64,000 nucleotides of DNA from Pisaster brevispinus (GCA_023634235.1 JAMKCF010000019.1:12479684-12543683); one strand, 5' to 3'; shown: positions 47,775 to 60,085, counted from the first letter of the stretch. Notes: generated by a model not told the origin, from the letters alone. A program made the numbers and translations.

Positions 47775-49746
47775 GGTCATGCTGGTGCGTGGTGGGTAGG
47801 ACGTCAGTGCCACTGCTCTGACGTCCTGGGTATAAAACTTCTCTAGCATGCAAACAAATTTTTGACTAATGTTTTTTTCATATTTTTGCCTGATTTAAGA
47901 AGGTTAATTTCTGTTGATATATTCTTCATGGCCGTAACTACACTTTTGACTTTGAGGCATCAAAAAATAACAAATATTTATGGATGATATTATTATTATT
48001 CCAGAAAATAAATCGCAGATCCATGCTAACGTTTTAAACATCGTGTACCGATTGACAAGTGAGCACGTGTGCACATGTGCGAAATGCATAGCGACTCCAT
48101 CAACTTCCGGGTCAACGCGCCTTGCAGCACGAACGTATGTAGTCTTGGTGTGGCCAATGGACAGGAAACCTGAATCCTTGGCCACACGTCAGTACCCATG
48201 TTTTCTTCAGCTCACCAATTAAAAAATACAGGCGCATTCCCTACGGGCGGGTCAGCGGTTTAAATCACCTCAATGTGTTCACCTACATGTACATGTACCT
48301 CTTAGCTTGACCTGGATGTTTTGGGTGATTAAATAAATAACAATTTTAAAAGATATTTAAATTAAAAATTTTCAACTTTCTCTGACTTACTTTTCGCGAG
48401 ATGTACTGAGCGCGGCCATTTTGGATTGATTCTATTCCTGCCAATCAACTCAGCCAAAACACCCAGGTCAAGCTAAGAGGTAAGTGAACACATGGAGGTG
48501 GTTTAAACCGCCGACCCGCCCGTGGGGAATGCGCTTTTTTTTTTAATCGTTGAGCTGAAGAAAACATGGGTCCTGACGTGTGGCCAAGGATTCAAGTTTC
48601 CTGTTCCTTGGCCACACAAGTGGGGCTAGGTGCAAGACTTTGTTTTGATGGCACTATCATTTCAGGCGGGTTCGTGGATGAAAGCGCCCTCTCGCGGGGA
48701 AAAATCATGACAAAATAAAGCGAGAGGAATCTTGCACCAGACTAGAACAAGTGTGACGAACTTGCTATGTGTGGCTCTTGCGTGCGAGTATTCATAAACG
48801 GAGTCAGTACAGAAAGTTACAGAGGAGGCGTCAATATCCATTTTATTTTCACAAATAATGTCATCCAAGGACAAAATCAACAATTCTGAACCCAACAGGC
48901 TGATAGTTAAGGACACCAGGAATATGTGTGGAAAGCTTCGATATATCGATATTACAGTACTCAAATACTCGATACTATTTTGACATCGATATCGCCGATG
49001 TCACAATTTTAATCATATCGAAATATCGAAATTTTTAATGTATCAAAAATGTTGACGTTCCTAAGTGATATGAAAACACTGAAAGAGTGTCAGATTATCC
49101 AGACAATCTCAGGGTTTTATTTTTAGAAAAGCTGCCATCTTTATTTGTAGTTTAACAACATTGAGTAGGTCTATTAAATAAAATACATTTGACGACCAAC
49201 TGCCCTTGTGGAGCTGTTCTTTGTGTTCACCCGCGGCCCGCCGCTATAGTTCACGCCCGCTTGCGTGGTACTGGTATAATCTCAGAAGAAACCGGCCTTG
49301 CCGCCCCAGCCTATCGGTTGTTTGGGAGTTGGGACGTAACCCTCCATTGATCTGATTGGCTTAAATTAAATGTTGAGCGATAGTTGTTTAATTTCCGTTC
49401 TCTCTTCTTGTCAAGTAGTGTCCTGGTTATCTCCCAATGTTTTGATTGTTCATAACTTGAGGTTAGAATTGGGTGATGGACACACCGTGTGAGTGAATAT
49501 TTGAATTTGCAAAAGCTGCGCTGCATTCTACTTCGTTCTTAGTTCTTTGATAAATGCATTTTTGTTGACTATGATCTTGGAAATTTAATATTTTATAACT
49601 CAAGATAAAAATCAAAGCAAAGTGATGTCAAACTTGCCGTTCATGTGACCATGATGTGACAGACTCGATACTGCTGAACGTTGTTTTTGCTGGTAGCCGT
49701 CAGCGTGTAAGCGAAGTAGCATATCAAACGTAGGTTACCACTTTTT
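47775..49746. other. Non-coding stretch around a long inverted repeat
   Basis: Besides the inverted repeat at 48147-48620, this holds a cluster of ATCGAT/TATCGA motifs at about 48935-49030 and AT-rich DNA. No gene recognised; the short frames at 48662-48964 and 49311-49526 have no support. Confidence 0.5.
48147..48620. mobile_element. Long inverted repeat (palindromic MITE-like element)
   Basis: Arms of about 180 and 170 bp (48147-48328 and 48451-48620) are inverted copies at high identity. Shared landmarks in order are GTGTGGCCAA, AATCCTTGGCCACACGTCAG, ATGTTTTCTTCAGCTCA, GCGCATTCCC, CGGGCGGGTC, GCGGTTTAAA, TGTGTTCAC, CTCTTAGCTTGACCTGG and GTTTTGG. The loop is about 120 bp. The left arm has extra ACATGTACATGTAC. 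A transcript through it would form a long hairpin. No target duplication was found. Confidence 0.8.
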
Positions 49747-50192
49747 TTACCAGGGAAATGTTTCCGGTTTTCGATCGGACAGAACCGCATGGCCAGTCCG
49801 ATCCGAAATAAGTCTGGCAACAAGAATTATTTCCGAACCTTGACTGAATGGTAAGCTTTTATGCAACAATATTTTTCAGATCTCGCTACAAAAGTATGAA
49901 AAACAATACATTTTGTCATCATGGGGTCACAAAAATACCTCGTGTTATCCGTGTTCTCGTTACGACCGGTTACCAGGGAAATGTTTCCGGTTTTCGATCG
50001 GACAGAACCGCATGGCCAGTCCGATCCGAAATAAGTCTGGCAACAAGAATTATTTCCGAACCTTGACTGAATGGTAAGCTTTTATGCAACAATATTTTTT
50101 CAGATCTCGCTACAAAAGTATGAAAAACAATACATTTTGTCATCATGGGGTCACAAAAATACCTCGTGTTATCCGTGTTCTCGTTACGACCG
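49747..50192. repeat. 223-bp tandem duplication
   Basis: 49747-49969 and 49970-50192 are almost identical, with one extra T in the second copy near 50100. Both hold AATGGTAAGC and TTTTTCAGATC, which look like splice sites but are only about 30 bp apart. A recent duplication in otherwise single-copy DNA. Confidence 0.9.
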
Positions 50193-51778
50193 TGCTCGTA
50201 TCTTCCGTTTTTTAAGACATAGAAACACGCATGGGACAGTTCTGGACTGGTGAAATACCTCGTATTACAAGAGTCCACTGTACACCAAAACACAAATCTC
50301 AAAGACTCAAAGCCGCCCTACAACTTGATTGACACTTCTGTGCCAGAACGCATTGAATTATGACCATCCATTGTTGAACACTTTTTTTATACTTCTTACG
50401 TCGGCGACTCACTCCTTACGTCAGCGACTCACAAAGGCTCTGTGTCTTTATTTTGGTTGGCCAATCACTAGACGTTAATTGCAGGGAGCATTCTCTGCAC
50501 GATGCTATTCGCCTAGCAAGCGGAGGCGGCAACGGTTTTCATGTCTTATCTTCGTTGTAAAACCAAAAACATGCGGGCTGGCGCAATTACTGTTTGGTCC
50601 AACAACATGTGCGGAAAACTGGTCTATATGCAACCCCAATAAACTGTCTATCTTCAGTATATTAAGCGCTGTTTTTAGGCTTCATTTGCGCACGGGAAAT
50701 ACTCGATATCGAGTATACTCGATATTGAATTTCCAATATATCGGTTATTGGAAAAAACTGAGGATGCAAACATTGCAATGGTTGCTTTCTGCTCCGCCCA
50801 CAGCCCGGCCGGCCGTTGACGTCTTGAATCGATTGGCATGATTGGGATCAATCCAAAATGGCCGCTGTCAGTAAACATCAAGCAAAGTTAATCGGAGGAA
50901 ATAGACAAACTATTTTTTCATGTTATTTACATATCTTATGGGTCATTCCGTGCCAACTCACCTGATGGGTTGGCAGTCTGCGATTTGTTTTCCATACCAC
51001 ACGCTAGCTTCGGAGCCACAAAAAAGCGTTCTGATTGGTCCGTTTCTGCTGAGGTCGTGCATTTTAAATAAGGTAAACTAAGGAAAGCGTTATTACACGT
51101 ACTGGTGGTACAGGGCCTATGGCATTGGAGCACAGCATGCGGTGCGTGTGGTGTTAATACAGCGGCACTTGGTACATTGTGTGCGCTATCGGTGTCGCTG
51201 ATGTTAATCGGTGATAATAAAAATAGAGACAAGAGGTAGGCCTACAAGAAAACTAAACAAACTTAAATGTTAGGCCTATCTCCTGCCCATTTTTCTTACT
51301 CCCCTGATCTACTTTCTTTTAATGTATCAACTATTGGCTGTTTTTGAGTCGTGTAAACGAACAAAATTTGATGCAAAACACTGGCCAAATGACAAATTTT
51401 CAAATCACAAGTCATATAGTCTTCCCCAATAATTATATAGGCCTACATGTACGTGTCAATAGGTATTGCCCCACACTGTCATTTGAAGGTTACTAAACAT
51501 AAACACACCAAACATTCTTCAAATCCCCCAGTACTGTCCAGAACAGGGGGACCTAGGTTTAGCCACTTATTATCATTTTTGTTTATTCGGCCATTAATTA
51601 ACCCTGCGTGTACCCTCAACAAAATGTTCACACTTGGACACCATGTCTTACTTATTGAGTAACAGTTTGATTTTAGCGTGTACAGTCGACTCTCGTTAAT
51701 ACAAGCTCGGAAGATACTGCATCTTATCTACACACTATGATGGTCACATAAACTAGAAATAACTCTTATATTTTACAG
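50193..51778. other. Non-coding stretch
   Basis: No gene recognised. It contains a perfect 18-bp palindrome, ATACTCGATATCGAGTAT, at 50699-50716, and several AGGCCTA motifs around 51237-51440. The 120-codon plus-strand frame at 50479-50841 shows no domain. Confidence 0.5.
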
Positions 51779-51838
51779 ACAAAAATAAGATCAAGTTTGA
51801 AGCTCCAGCAGTTTGCAGACTGACATTAAACCATCAAG
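51779..51838 (+). other. Candidate small exon (60 bp)
   Basis: Bounded by an acceptor (CTTATATTTTACAG, ending 51778) and a consensus donor (CAAG/GTAAGTCC at 51838/51839). One of three frames is open throughout and reads KNKIKFEAPAVCRLTLNHQ. It could be an exon of an unseen gene or a 5' exon of the TRIM gene 10 kb downstream, which needs an upstream non-coding exon. Evidence is limited to the splice signals. Confidence 0.3.
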
Positions 51839-52792
51839 GTAAGTCCATTTTCTTGATCTTTTAGCATCACATCTTATAGTCACTATGAGCGCTTTCTTCA
51901 AGTTGTTCCTGATAGGAAGAGAAAAAAACTATATCTCAATTTTTTTCATGTAGCTCTTTTTTTTGTTCAGATACAAAAGTCTTTAACACAATTTTAGTTG
52001 GGTCCGATTTATAGAAATCAAAACCATGAGTGAACTGTGCGCCAGTCAAATAAAATGACTAATTATTTTGACCCGATTTATTGAAGTACATTTCTTAGCC
52101 ATTGAATCCTCAGCTCACTAAACTTTTGTTATTGGAGGGCATTTTTAAAAACCAAAGTAAAGAATGCAAATGATATACATCATAAACCGTCCAATCGAGT
52201 TTAGTGTTCACCAATAAAGTGTACAAGTTGACCTTAAGAGTAGATGGGTTTTCAAGAGAATCTTGACTTCCAGGCACCTCACACAGCAGCTCAATGTGTA
52301 GTGTGGCAATTGTGTTAAAAACAAACTTTCATCATGCTGTTTTTAATAAATGTTTTCTGTTGCAGGTAGTTTTAATAAATAAAAGCTTGAGTTAGAAGTT
52401 GTATTGTAAACAATTTCACAGATCTTGGGAAAAAAGAAGCTGACCTAAATTTCCGCTACATTTTTGAAACCATAAAGCCGATTCAATAAAAGGTGATCGT
52501 CCTCATCCTTGATGTACACGCATTGTAAGTTTTCAATGTAGTCATTTCACCACAATGCTTTTTAAGGGTTGAAAAAAGTGATGTGGCAAAATGAAATAAA
52601 ACACATAAAACATTGCGTTCTTTCTTCCAGAGATCTCAGAGGGTGACCTTGTCATCACTGTACTTATTATTGTGCTCATAACAAACTGCACTAACTGAGT
52701 TGTTTACATTGTCATGTTCATTGATAAACAACCCAGACAACAACATCCTAGCTCTATGACCTTTGACACTGAAGTTCATTGTCAACACAGTG
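51839..52792. other. AT-rich non-coding stretch
   Basis: Nothing recognised beyond AT-rich DNA. Confidence 0.5.
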
Positions 52793-53212
52793 TAGGGTGC
52801 ACCCTATAAATAAACTCCCTAAGCATTTAGTGCAAAATGCTAAGTATTCAAAAATACAAAAACAGTTCTTAGAGGTCTCACAACCTTTTACTGTAAAGAA
52901 GAAATTATCCATTGACTGTTGAACTTTTATCTCCTGCTCAATTTAATATGGGGAATCCCTAGGCCGGTCGAGTTTTCTCCCCGCCAAATAAAAACACCCC
53001 TACACCGGTGTAATTTTCCAAACGTCCGAGCATTAATCTTGAAAAATGTCCCTACACCTCTCAGCAAATAGGACCATTTATTTCATGGCTTATGTCGATT
53101 GAAATACCTCAAATTGGAAGTCAACAACCCACAGGTCAAAACTGGGCAAAATTTTTACTCTGTTTCTCTTTAATTGGGCTCTCAAATCTGTCAAATAGAG
53201 AATTTGTTACAA
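52793..53212 (+). mobile_element. MITE family copy A (3' truncated)
   Basis: Closely related over about 400 bp to the copy at 58189. Shared landmarks include AAATAAACTCCC, GAAATTATCCATTGACT, AAATAAAAACACCCCTACA, TTTTCCAAACGTCC, CCTACACCTCTCAGC and TTGGAAGTCAACA/TTGGAGGTCAACA. It lacks the 3' terminal inverted repeat found in copies at 58189 and 60710. Confidence 0.75.
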
Positions 53213-53423
53213 ACCTTGCACTATGACAGCCCCGACATACGGGCATTTTGTTTCGCACGATCCCAGCCCAGGCATGTCTGCATTTATATTTCAAAGCTTC
53301 CACAAAAGCCAGAAATGAAACTAGTTACGTCAGTTGTGCGTAGACGGATCGGAGCGCACTGCACTGTGTGGGGCATCGACGATGGACAGCCTTAGTTGCT
53401 ATCATTCGAGGCTAGGTATGTAC

Positions 53424-54440
53424 CGGTAGTTCCGTGGGGTGGGGGATACAATTTGTACAGTTCTGCAAAGTCCCTGCTATTCTCCCGGTAGGGCGGGGAA
53501 ACAAATATGTACAACTCGCCAAAGACCCCACTATTGTCCCGGTAGGGCGGGGAAACAAAATTGTACAACCTCGCCAAAGACCCCGCTATTGTCCCGGTAG
53601 GGCGGGGAAACAAAATTGTACAACCTCGGCAAAGACCCTGCTATTGTCCCGGTAGGGCGGGAAACAAAATTGTACAACCTCGGCAAAGATCCTGCTATTG
53701 TCCCGGTAGGGCGGGAAACAAAATTGTACAACCTCGGCAAAGACCCTGCTATTGTCCCGGTAGGGCGGGAAACAAAATTGTACAACCTCGGCAAAGATCC
53801 TGCTATTGTCCCGGTTGGGCGGGAAACAAATTTGTACAACCTCGCCAAAGATCCTGCTATTGTCCCGGTAGGACTGGGAAACAAAATTGTACAACCTCGG
53901 CAAAGATCCTGCTATTGTCCCGGTAGGGCTGGGAAACAAAATTGTACAACCTCGGCAAAGATCCTGCTATTGTCCCGGTAGGGCGGGAAACAAAATTGTA
54001 CAACCTCGGCAAAGATCCTGCTATTGTCCCGGTAGGGCGGGAAACAAAATTGTACAACCTCGCCAAAGATCCTGCTATTGTCCCGGTAGGGCTGGGAAAC
54101 AAAATTGTACAACCTCGGCAAAGATCCTGCTATTGTCCCGGTAGGGCGGGAAACAAAATTGTACAACCTCGGCAAAGATCCTGCTATTGTCCCGGTAGGG
54201 CTGGGAAACAAAATTGTACAACCTCGGGCCTCGGCAAAGATCCTGCTATTGTCCCGGTAGGGCGGGAAACAAAATTGTACAACCTCGGCAAAGATCCTGC
54301 TATTGTCCCGGTATGGCGGGAAACAAAATTGTACAACCTCGGCAAAGACCCCGCTATTGTCCCGGCTAGCGGGGCACGGTTCTTTGCACACCCCCGTCTA
54401 TGTCCCGACTACCTCTGCCAAAGTCCCGGGTCCCCCAGGG
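53424..54440. repeat. 54/55-bp minisatellite, about 17 copies
   Basis: Units carry TTGTACAACCTCGGCAAAGA, CTGCTATTGTCCCGGTAGGG and GGAAACAAAA. Most are 54 bp; those with an extra G or T in the GGGCGGG stretch are 55 bp. One unit near 54226 has a small internal duplication (CTCGGGCCTCGG). First and last units are divergent. Long frames are open on both strands (for example 53942-54478 plus, 53912-54391 minus) because the unit lacks stops; these are repeat by-products. Confidence 0.92.
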
Positions 54441-54620
54441 GCGGGACTACAATTGATATGTGCATAAGACCGTACTAGACATTCAAATACTATTTCTTGG
54501 TTTCATATTTCTTGGTTTACATGTAAAAGTGTTGTACAATTGACATGCTCGTGTGGTTTCTCAAATGATGTACTCAGATTAGATTGTTAGTGTATTATCT
54601 TCCAATTCAATGGAGGTACT

Positions 54621-55932
54621 CAGGGTTCTGCCCACGGTGGTTGGTGCCGGAAAACCCGCCCAGCACTCATGATTCCCCTCCCACCACTGACGGAATCTTT
54701 TCTTTTTCCGACCACCACAAATTTTCAAATTTTGTGAATTAACTTAACTGCCAAATTAAATTCTTGCCAAACTATTAATTATTCAACTTAATATGTAGGT
54801 TTTTAAAAGAAAATCTACCGGTAAATTCAAGATATCCAGCTTGTTTTCTGTCGATAAAGTCCTTAGTCGTGGTATTTACTAGCTGTGATCGTTCATTTCA
54901 GTATGCGAACGTTAAAACATGCATGCACATTGTTTGTCTGGCTCTCTCCTTCATGTTCCATACTACAATAGGTAGGCAAGTAGGGAAACACACAATTCGA
55001 TTTTCCAGGGGTTAGAAGACGTGCGGTGGAGTCTAATCGTGACCTCCTTCCTGCTGTGATATATCATACAAAATTGTAGCCTGGTACTCATAAACACATC
55101 GCTCTCGCCGCACTATTTTCCCAAATGTGCGTCGTCGACCGACCGTTCAATCGAAAATGTATTGCAAAAGAAGCTATTTTAAACAAGCGATCCTTTATTC
55201 ACGAATCCATGGAAATGGTTGTTGATGAAAACAGTATTATTAAGGGCAGAAATTAGGGGATAAGATCGTTCAAAAAGCGCAAGTTTGCGAACTTTTTTTT
55301 TTTTTAGCTTCGACAATTGTATGCTTCTTTGAGTGTTTAGATAAATAAGTATCAATCATGGGAGATTTTGTTGATAAAGTGTCCAGTGTACAACCAATTC
55401 TACCTTCACAAGATCCCTTGCCATGTTATTTTAAGTACATCACTACCCGCTGTTTAGTTTTAAGAAGACCGACTTTAAAGTGACCAGCCTGTACCACAAA
55501 AATCACACGCCTAGAAGAATCCAGGTGTGCTTTTTTTCACACACCTGGGATTTTCAAATCAGAAGGACTGCAACACACAACAAAACTCTTGATCAGGCAT
55601 TAAGAACGGGTGGGAATGGAGTATTATTTGAAAAACAAGTTGTCAAAATTCTTCTTGCTGAAGTTGTTTGAAAGCTTGACCGACCTGCACATGTAAGGCA
55701 TATCTGAATACAATAACTGCAATGTATCACAAAGCACAGTTCCTGTCTGTAGCATTTTTTATTTCCTTAAATTTAATATTTTGCATCAAACTACTGGTAG
55801 GCTAGGTATTTTAACAGCTGTGACCTCATCTTATATTTGTGAGTGACCTTTGACCCTGCTTTTTGCTGCCTCAACCCCACCCCTGCCTGCCAATTTTTTT
55901 CCGCCACTGAAAAAATCCTGGGCAGAACCCTG
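54621..55932. mobile_element. hAT-like non-autonomous DNA transposon
   Basis: The ends are perfect 14-bp inverted repeats, CAGGGTTCTGCCCA at 54621-54634 and its complement at 55919-55932, with weaker similarity inward (GGAAAA-type motifs). A CAGGG start is typical of hAT elements. Flanking GAGGTACT (54613-54620) and GAGGTACA (55932-55939, sharing the terminal G) match at 7 of 8 bases as a target duplication. The 1.3-kb interior has no recognisable transposase; the 63-codon frame at 55480-55671 is too short and has no domain I can name. Both outer segments mention GCC-rich, CCACCACTGA/CCGCCACTGA motifs near the ends. Confidence 0.7.
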
Positions 55933-55939
55933 AGGTACA

Positions 55940-58188
55940 GGCTGATTATTTAGAGGCATGTTCTTGATGTTTGATTGAAACATTGTCTAAGTGTTACATT
56001 CAGTGTTATGAACAACAAAGATTAAAAAAGAGATTGTATCACTAATTCCCAGCATTTTGCTATGCAAAGAGCCTGTCTCAATTTTGCTTGGTAAAGTACC
56101 ATATTATCATTTATATTTACCTTAAATGTTGTTTGACCTTTTGAACATTTGTGTTTAATTCTTGATTCAGTTTGGAAGATCAAAAAATGACATCAAATGT
56201 ATTGTTCTCTCAAAAGTGTAAATTATTGTACGATGTCCAGGTATCCCAGGACTTGAAACTTATTAAAAACATAAATCACCGCTTTGTGTATAGTACGCCC
56301 TCAATGTGTTGAGCACAAACTTACTCTCAACATGTGAAATTCTTCATCTTAATCAGATCAGTTCAATATGGAGCATATCGATACCTAAATAAATTTTAGA
56401 CTCTGTAAATAAATGCTTATTAAAAAAAAAACATGAAAACAAGCCGAGTGAAGACTTTTTCATTTGAAATCAAGTCTTCTTTTAAAATTCTTTTTTTAAA
56501 TTCTTTACAAGAGAAATACTTGTTAAAATGTTGTATAAATAAACTTCAGTTCTTATAACAAACAAATAATTTGTTAAAATTAATCTTGAAACAAGGTTCA
56601 AACTTGAGATGAGGTTACTTGTAATCTATAAGCAATGCATAAGCTATAAGCAACGTGTTGTAAGGATGATGATGAAACAAATGTGTTTGTTTTAGAAAAA
56701 TCATGTTTGTTTCATGAAATACTGCCTATCAATTTTTCACCAATAGAGGGCCACTTCCGCATATCATGGAAACTTACGACAAAGGACCTTGCAGCTTCTT
56801 TTTCAGACACTCAGGCAGAGCTATGTGGAAAAAGTTGATCCCTTTAGATTACTGACCTGAAGATGACAAACCGGACACCCCCCCCCCTAATATGCTTCTA
56901 TGGGACCCCTAAAACAAGTTTGCAAAGTTTGGTGCTTTAGTCCGGCGTGTCACAACTTTTTACATTAAGCCATGGGACTAATGCAGAAACTGGTTCATAA
57001 TTCCATGTGTCACTGGCCTGCCTTGATCATGGCTACACAGCCAGTGTTCTACCCAGGACAACATTATAGGGTCTGGGAATTAATAACAAAAATAATTGCG
57101 AGCTCCAGGCCATTATGACGTGTGGTCCGGGGGCCCCATCGAAGAAATTTAAGGTCAAGATGCTCTCTGGTTCATTCTAGGCCATTTCATAGACATTGTT
57201 TTACCCTTTAAATTCATCTGAAACTATTTTAAAGATACAAAATTATACAGTGTACAAGCTTGTCCACAAAATAATATTGGGCACTTTTTTGATGTGATAG
57301 TTGTTATCAAGATTAGATACTGATAACCCATACTTCCGATACACATTTTTGTTTTCTCATGACCTAATTTAAAGATTTAAATGAAACATTTTTATATAAA
57401 GAGATCACTTTTAAATAATCCTATTGAATTGAGGAAATTACAGACTTTTCATAAAATTATGTTTGATTCCCATCTGTTGCCCATGCGTTTTCAGAATTCC
57501 TCATATATTAAGCTGATATTTGTATTTAAATTCCTGCTTATTTGCATAAACTTACTAATCATAGTAACTAATTAAACAGTTTTTGAGTATTTGTACTTGT
57601 ATGTTTGCTAAATGGCATAGCGTTTGTTTGTTTTTTCTTTTATTTAAAATTTCTAAATAAATGAAGAATAAAAACTCTAACAACTTAAAGACTGGGACAC
57701 ATTTTAAAAGTAAAATGTAAACGATCTTTAGATATTTTAAAATTATTTTTTTACCAGTTACCTTAGACAGTGCCGTTAAGTATTTCCACTGGGCAAGTAA
57801 TGTATGTATGGAAAAAAATAATTGCCTGGAGGTTTATTAAATAAGGTAAAAAAAGCAAATTACTTTACGATTGACTTGATATTTAAAAAGGAACGACAGT
57901 TATTGAATCTAGGGTACCAGGTAGGAAGGCTAGCGACGTACAAACAACAGTGGTCACAATGGGTTACAGAATAGCAATCATTAAATAGGAGACAATAATT
58001 CTAGTTACAATTCTCCAATTTTCCGACGGAAAAATCATCGTTTAAATTAAAACTGCAGCTGTTCTTAACATACCCTGACCAAGGACTTTTGTTCTTACAG
58101 ATATTCTGCATGTAATAGGCATCTGTTTAGTTGTAAAACCCTAAATCATGAGAAGGTTCCTCCACCATCAGTCATAATGTTCTGAGTT
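55940..58188. other. AT-rich non-coding stretch
   Basis: No gene or element recognised. A C run lies near 56878. Frames such as 57381-57575 are AT-driven. Confidence 0.55.
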
Positions 58189-58659
58189 CACCCCACTAAA
58201 TAAACTCCCATAGCATACAGTGCAAATTAATGCTAATATTCAACAATACACAAAAAATACTTTAAAGTCTCACAGTTTTTTACTCTAAAGGCGAAATTAT
58301 CCATTGACTCTTGAACTTTTATCCTCTGCTCAATTTATTACAGGGAGGCACTGGGCACGTAAAGTTATTCCCCCTCCAAATAAAAACACCCCTACATTAG
58401 TAGAATTTTCCAAACGTCCAAGCATCAATCTTGAAAATCGCCCCTACACCTCTCAGCCAATAGGACTATTTATTTCAGGGCCTATGTCATCCAAAATACC
58501 TCTAGTTGGAGGTCAACAACCCCCAGGTCACAACTGGGCTTTATTTTTTACACTGTTTCTTTTTTATTGAGCTCTCAAATATGTCTAATATAGATATTTT
58601 GAGGGCCTACAAAATAATAATGAGGCCAACGCTTTGTATTTTCCTTATTTAGTGGGGTG
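58189..58659 (+). mobile_element. MITE family copy B (complete, with terminal inverted repeats)
   Basis: Starts CACCCCACTAAATAA and ends TTATTTAGTGGGGTG, a 15-bp perfect inverted repeat. The interior matches copy A (52793) and, for the last 200 bp, copy C (60710). No coding capacity is evident, so it is a non-autonomous element. The target duplication is not clear. Confidence 0.8.
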
Positions 58660-59680
58660 CACCCTATATACATGTAGGAAGTTATTTTTACACTTTGATC
58701 GGAGACCACATTCAGGACATTATAAATATTTCAAAAACACATTTACTTTTTTTTTTCAATTTGATGAGAAAGGGCAGTCTTAAACAAACTGCTTCTGTGG
58801 TGTTTTGTGTACATTCTCAAATGAGTAGTGCCTGCATATTTACACACAAGTTGATTCTTCTCATGTATTTTCCTTCCAGTTGAACAATCCAGAGACTTTT
58901 GAGTCTTGACAGTATCCTACGGTGGTTCTGAAGAACATTTTAGAGAGTGTTTTTTTTAAATTTACATGTATTTAGATTTCAAGGTTCCATAAGGGTCAAG
59001 TTTGCCAGATTTTGTTATATTGAACAACCATTACTCCAGCCATCCCCTCTCCTTATGTCAACACATTCTGCTCCCCCACCCTAAAATGAGGATCAAACAA
59101 ACTCCAAAGGAGAAATAATGTTGACATGATTGCGTACTTTCTTGAACAAAGAGTTGGAGGTCATCATTAGAGATGGGAATAGTTTCTCCTAAATCTTTAT
59201 ATGTATGAGTCCACTTAGAAACATGACATTTTTGACTCAGGGTACAGGGCTAAATATTCTGGCTAGCGTTTGGGCTAGGGTTAGGGTTAGGGGTTAAGAA
59301 GAGAAGGGTCATGTACTTCTTCTAGTACAGCCACTCAACAAGCCATGGTTTCAATTCAAGCATTGCCTGCCCTGTAGTTTGATGCTTAAATATAACAACA
59401 TACAAACAACTTAAGAATAGGCTAACAAATTTGAATGGCACAACATCCAAATTGAACACAGTTATTGCAAACCCTACCCGCCCTGATTGATAATGCAATA
59501 GATTAGTATATTATTATTGTACTTGAAAAACTTACAGTTACACTGTTACTCAGCAGCTGCTTTCAACTTGTATCATGCAACTATGAACTTGTAATATCAT
59601 AGTTGATTCAGCATGCATGCACTAACTTGTCGTTGCTTAAATAGATGTAAATATTTGCATGAGGGATAAAGATTTAATTT
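58660..59680. other. Non-coding stretch with a short telomere-like motif
   Basis: No gene recognised. GGGCTAGGGTTAGGGTTAGG starts at 59272, a short interstitial TTAGGG-type tract. Confidence 0.5.
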
Positions 59681-59881
59681 GGTTTTACTCTTACACTGAT
59701 GTGTATTAAACACTGTATACTCAGTGCTCTCTCGAGCTCTGTGAAATAAATCTGGAGGTAAACACTCAGGTGAGATTCAAACCCACGACCTTTGCAATGC
59801 TAGAGCAAATGTTTTACCACGAGACCACCAAGCTAGCCCGATGGCTAGAGGCAGGTTCAAATTCTTAGCAGTGGGTACTGT
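59681..59881 (-). mobile_element. tRNA-derived SINE, minus strand
   Basis: Reverse complement of the SINE at 60114: antisense A box near 59825-59835 and antisense B box near 59772-59782, followed by the shared body and tail (CACTGTATACTCAGTGCTCT, GGTTTTAC). Confidence 0.7.
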
Positions 59882-59890
59882 AATGATTAT

Positions 59891-60017
59891 ATAGATGTTA
59901 ATGCTTGCATCGGGGATAAAGGATTTAATTTGGTTTTACCCTTACACCGATGTGTATTAAGCACTGTATACTCAGTGCTCTCCCGAGCTCTGTGAAAACA
60001 AATCCACAGGCAAACAG
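59891..60017 (-). mobile_element. SINE tail fragment, minus strand
   Basis: Repeats the tail and body of the neighbouring SINE (ATAGATGT, GGGATAAAGGATTTAATTTG, GGTTTTACCCTTACAC, CACTGTATACTCAGTGCTCT, AAATCCACAGGCAAACA) about 250 bp after the equivalent stretch at 59641, but lacks the tRNA-like head. Confidence 0.65.
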
Positions 60018-60085
60018 CTGGGATTTGACCAAATTAATTTTTTGTATCTTCCATGCAATTATTAACAACTATTAGATCATTGCAG

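Noticed and set aside
49845..50110. Small intron inside each copy of the 223-bp duplication
   Set aside because: The donor-like and acceptor-like sites are only about 30 bp apart, too short for a normal animal intron.
53531..54478. Overlapping frames of 117-178 codons on both strands
   Set aside because: They follow the 54/55-bp tandem repeat and have no independent support.
58189..58659. Link between the 471-bp MITE and the 471-bp satellite
   Set aside because: The equal length is a coincidence: the two sequences share no recognisable similarity.
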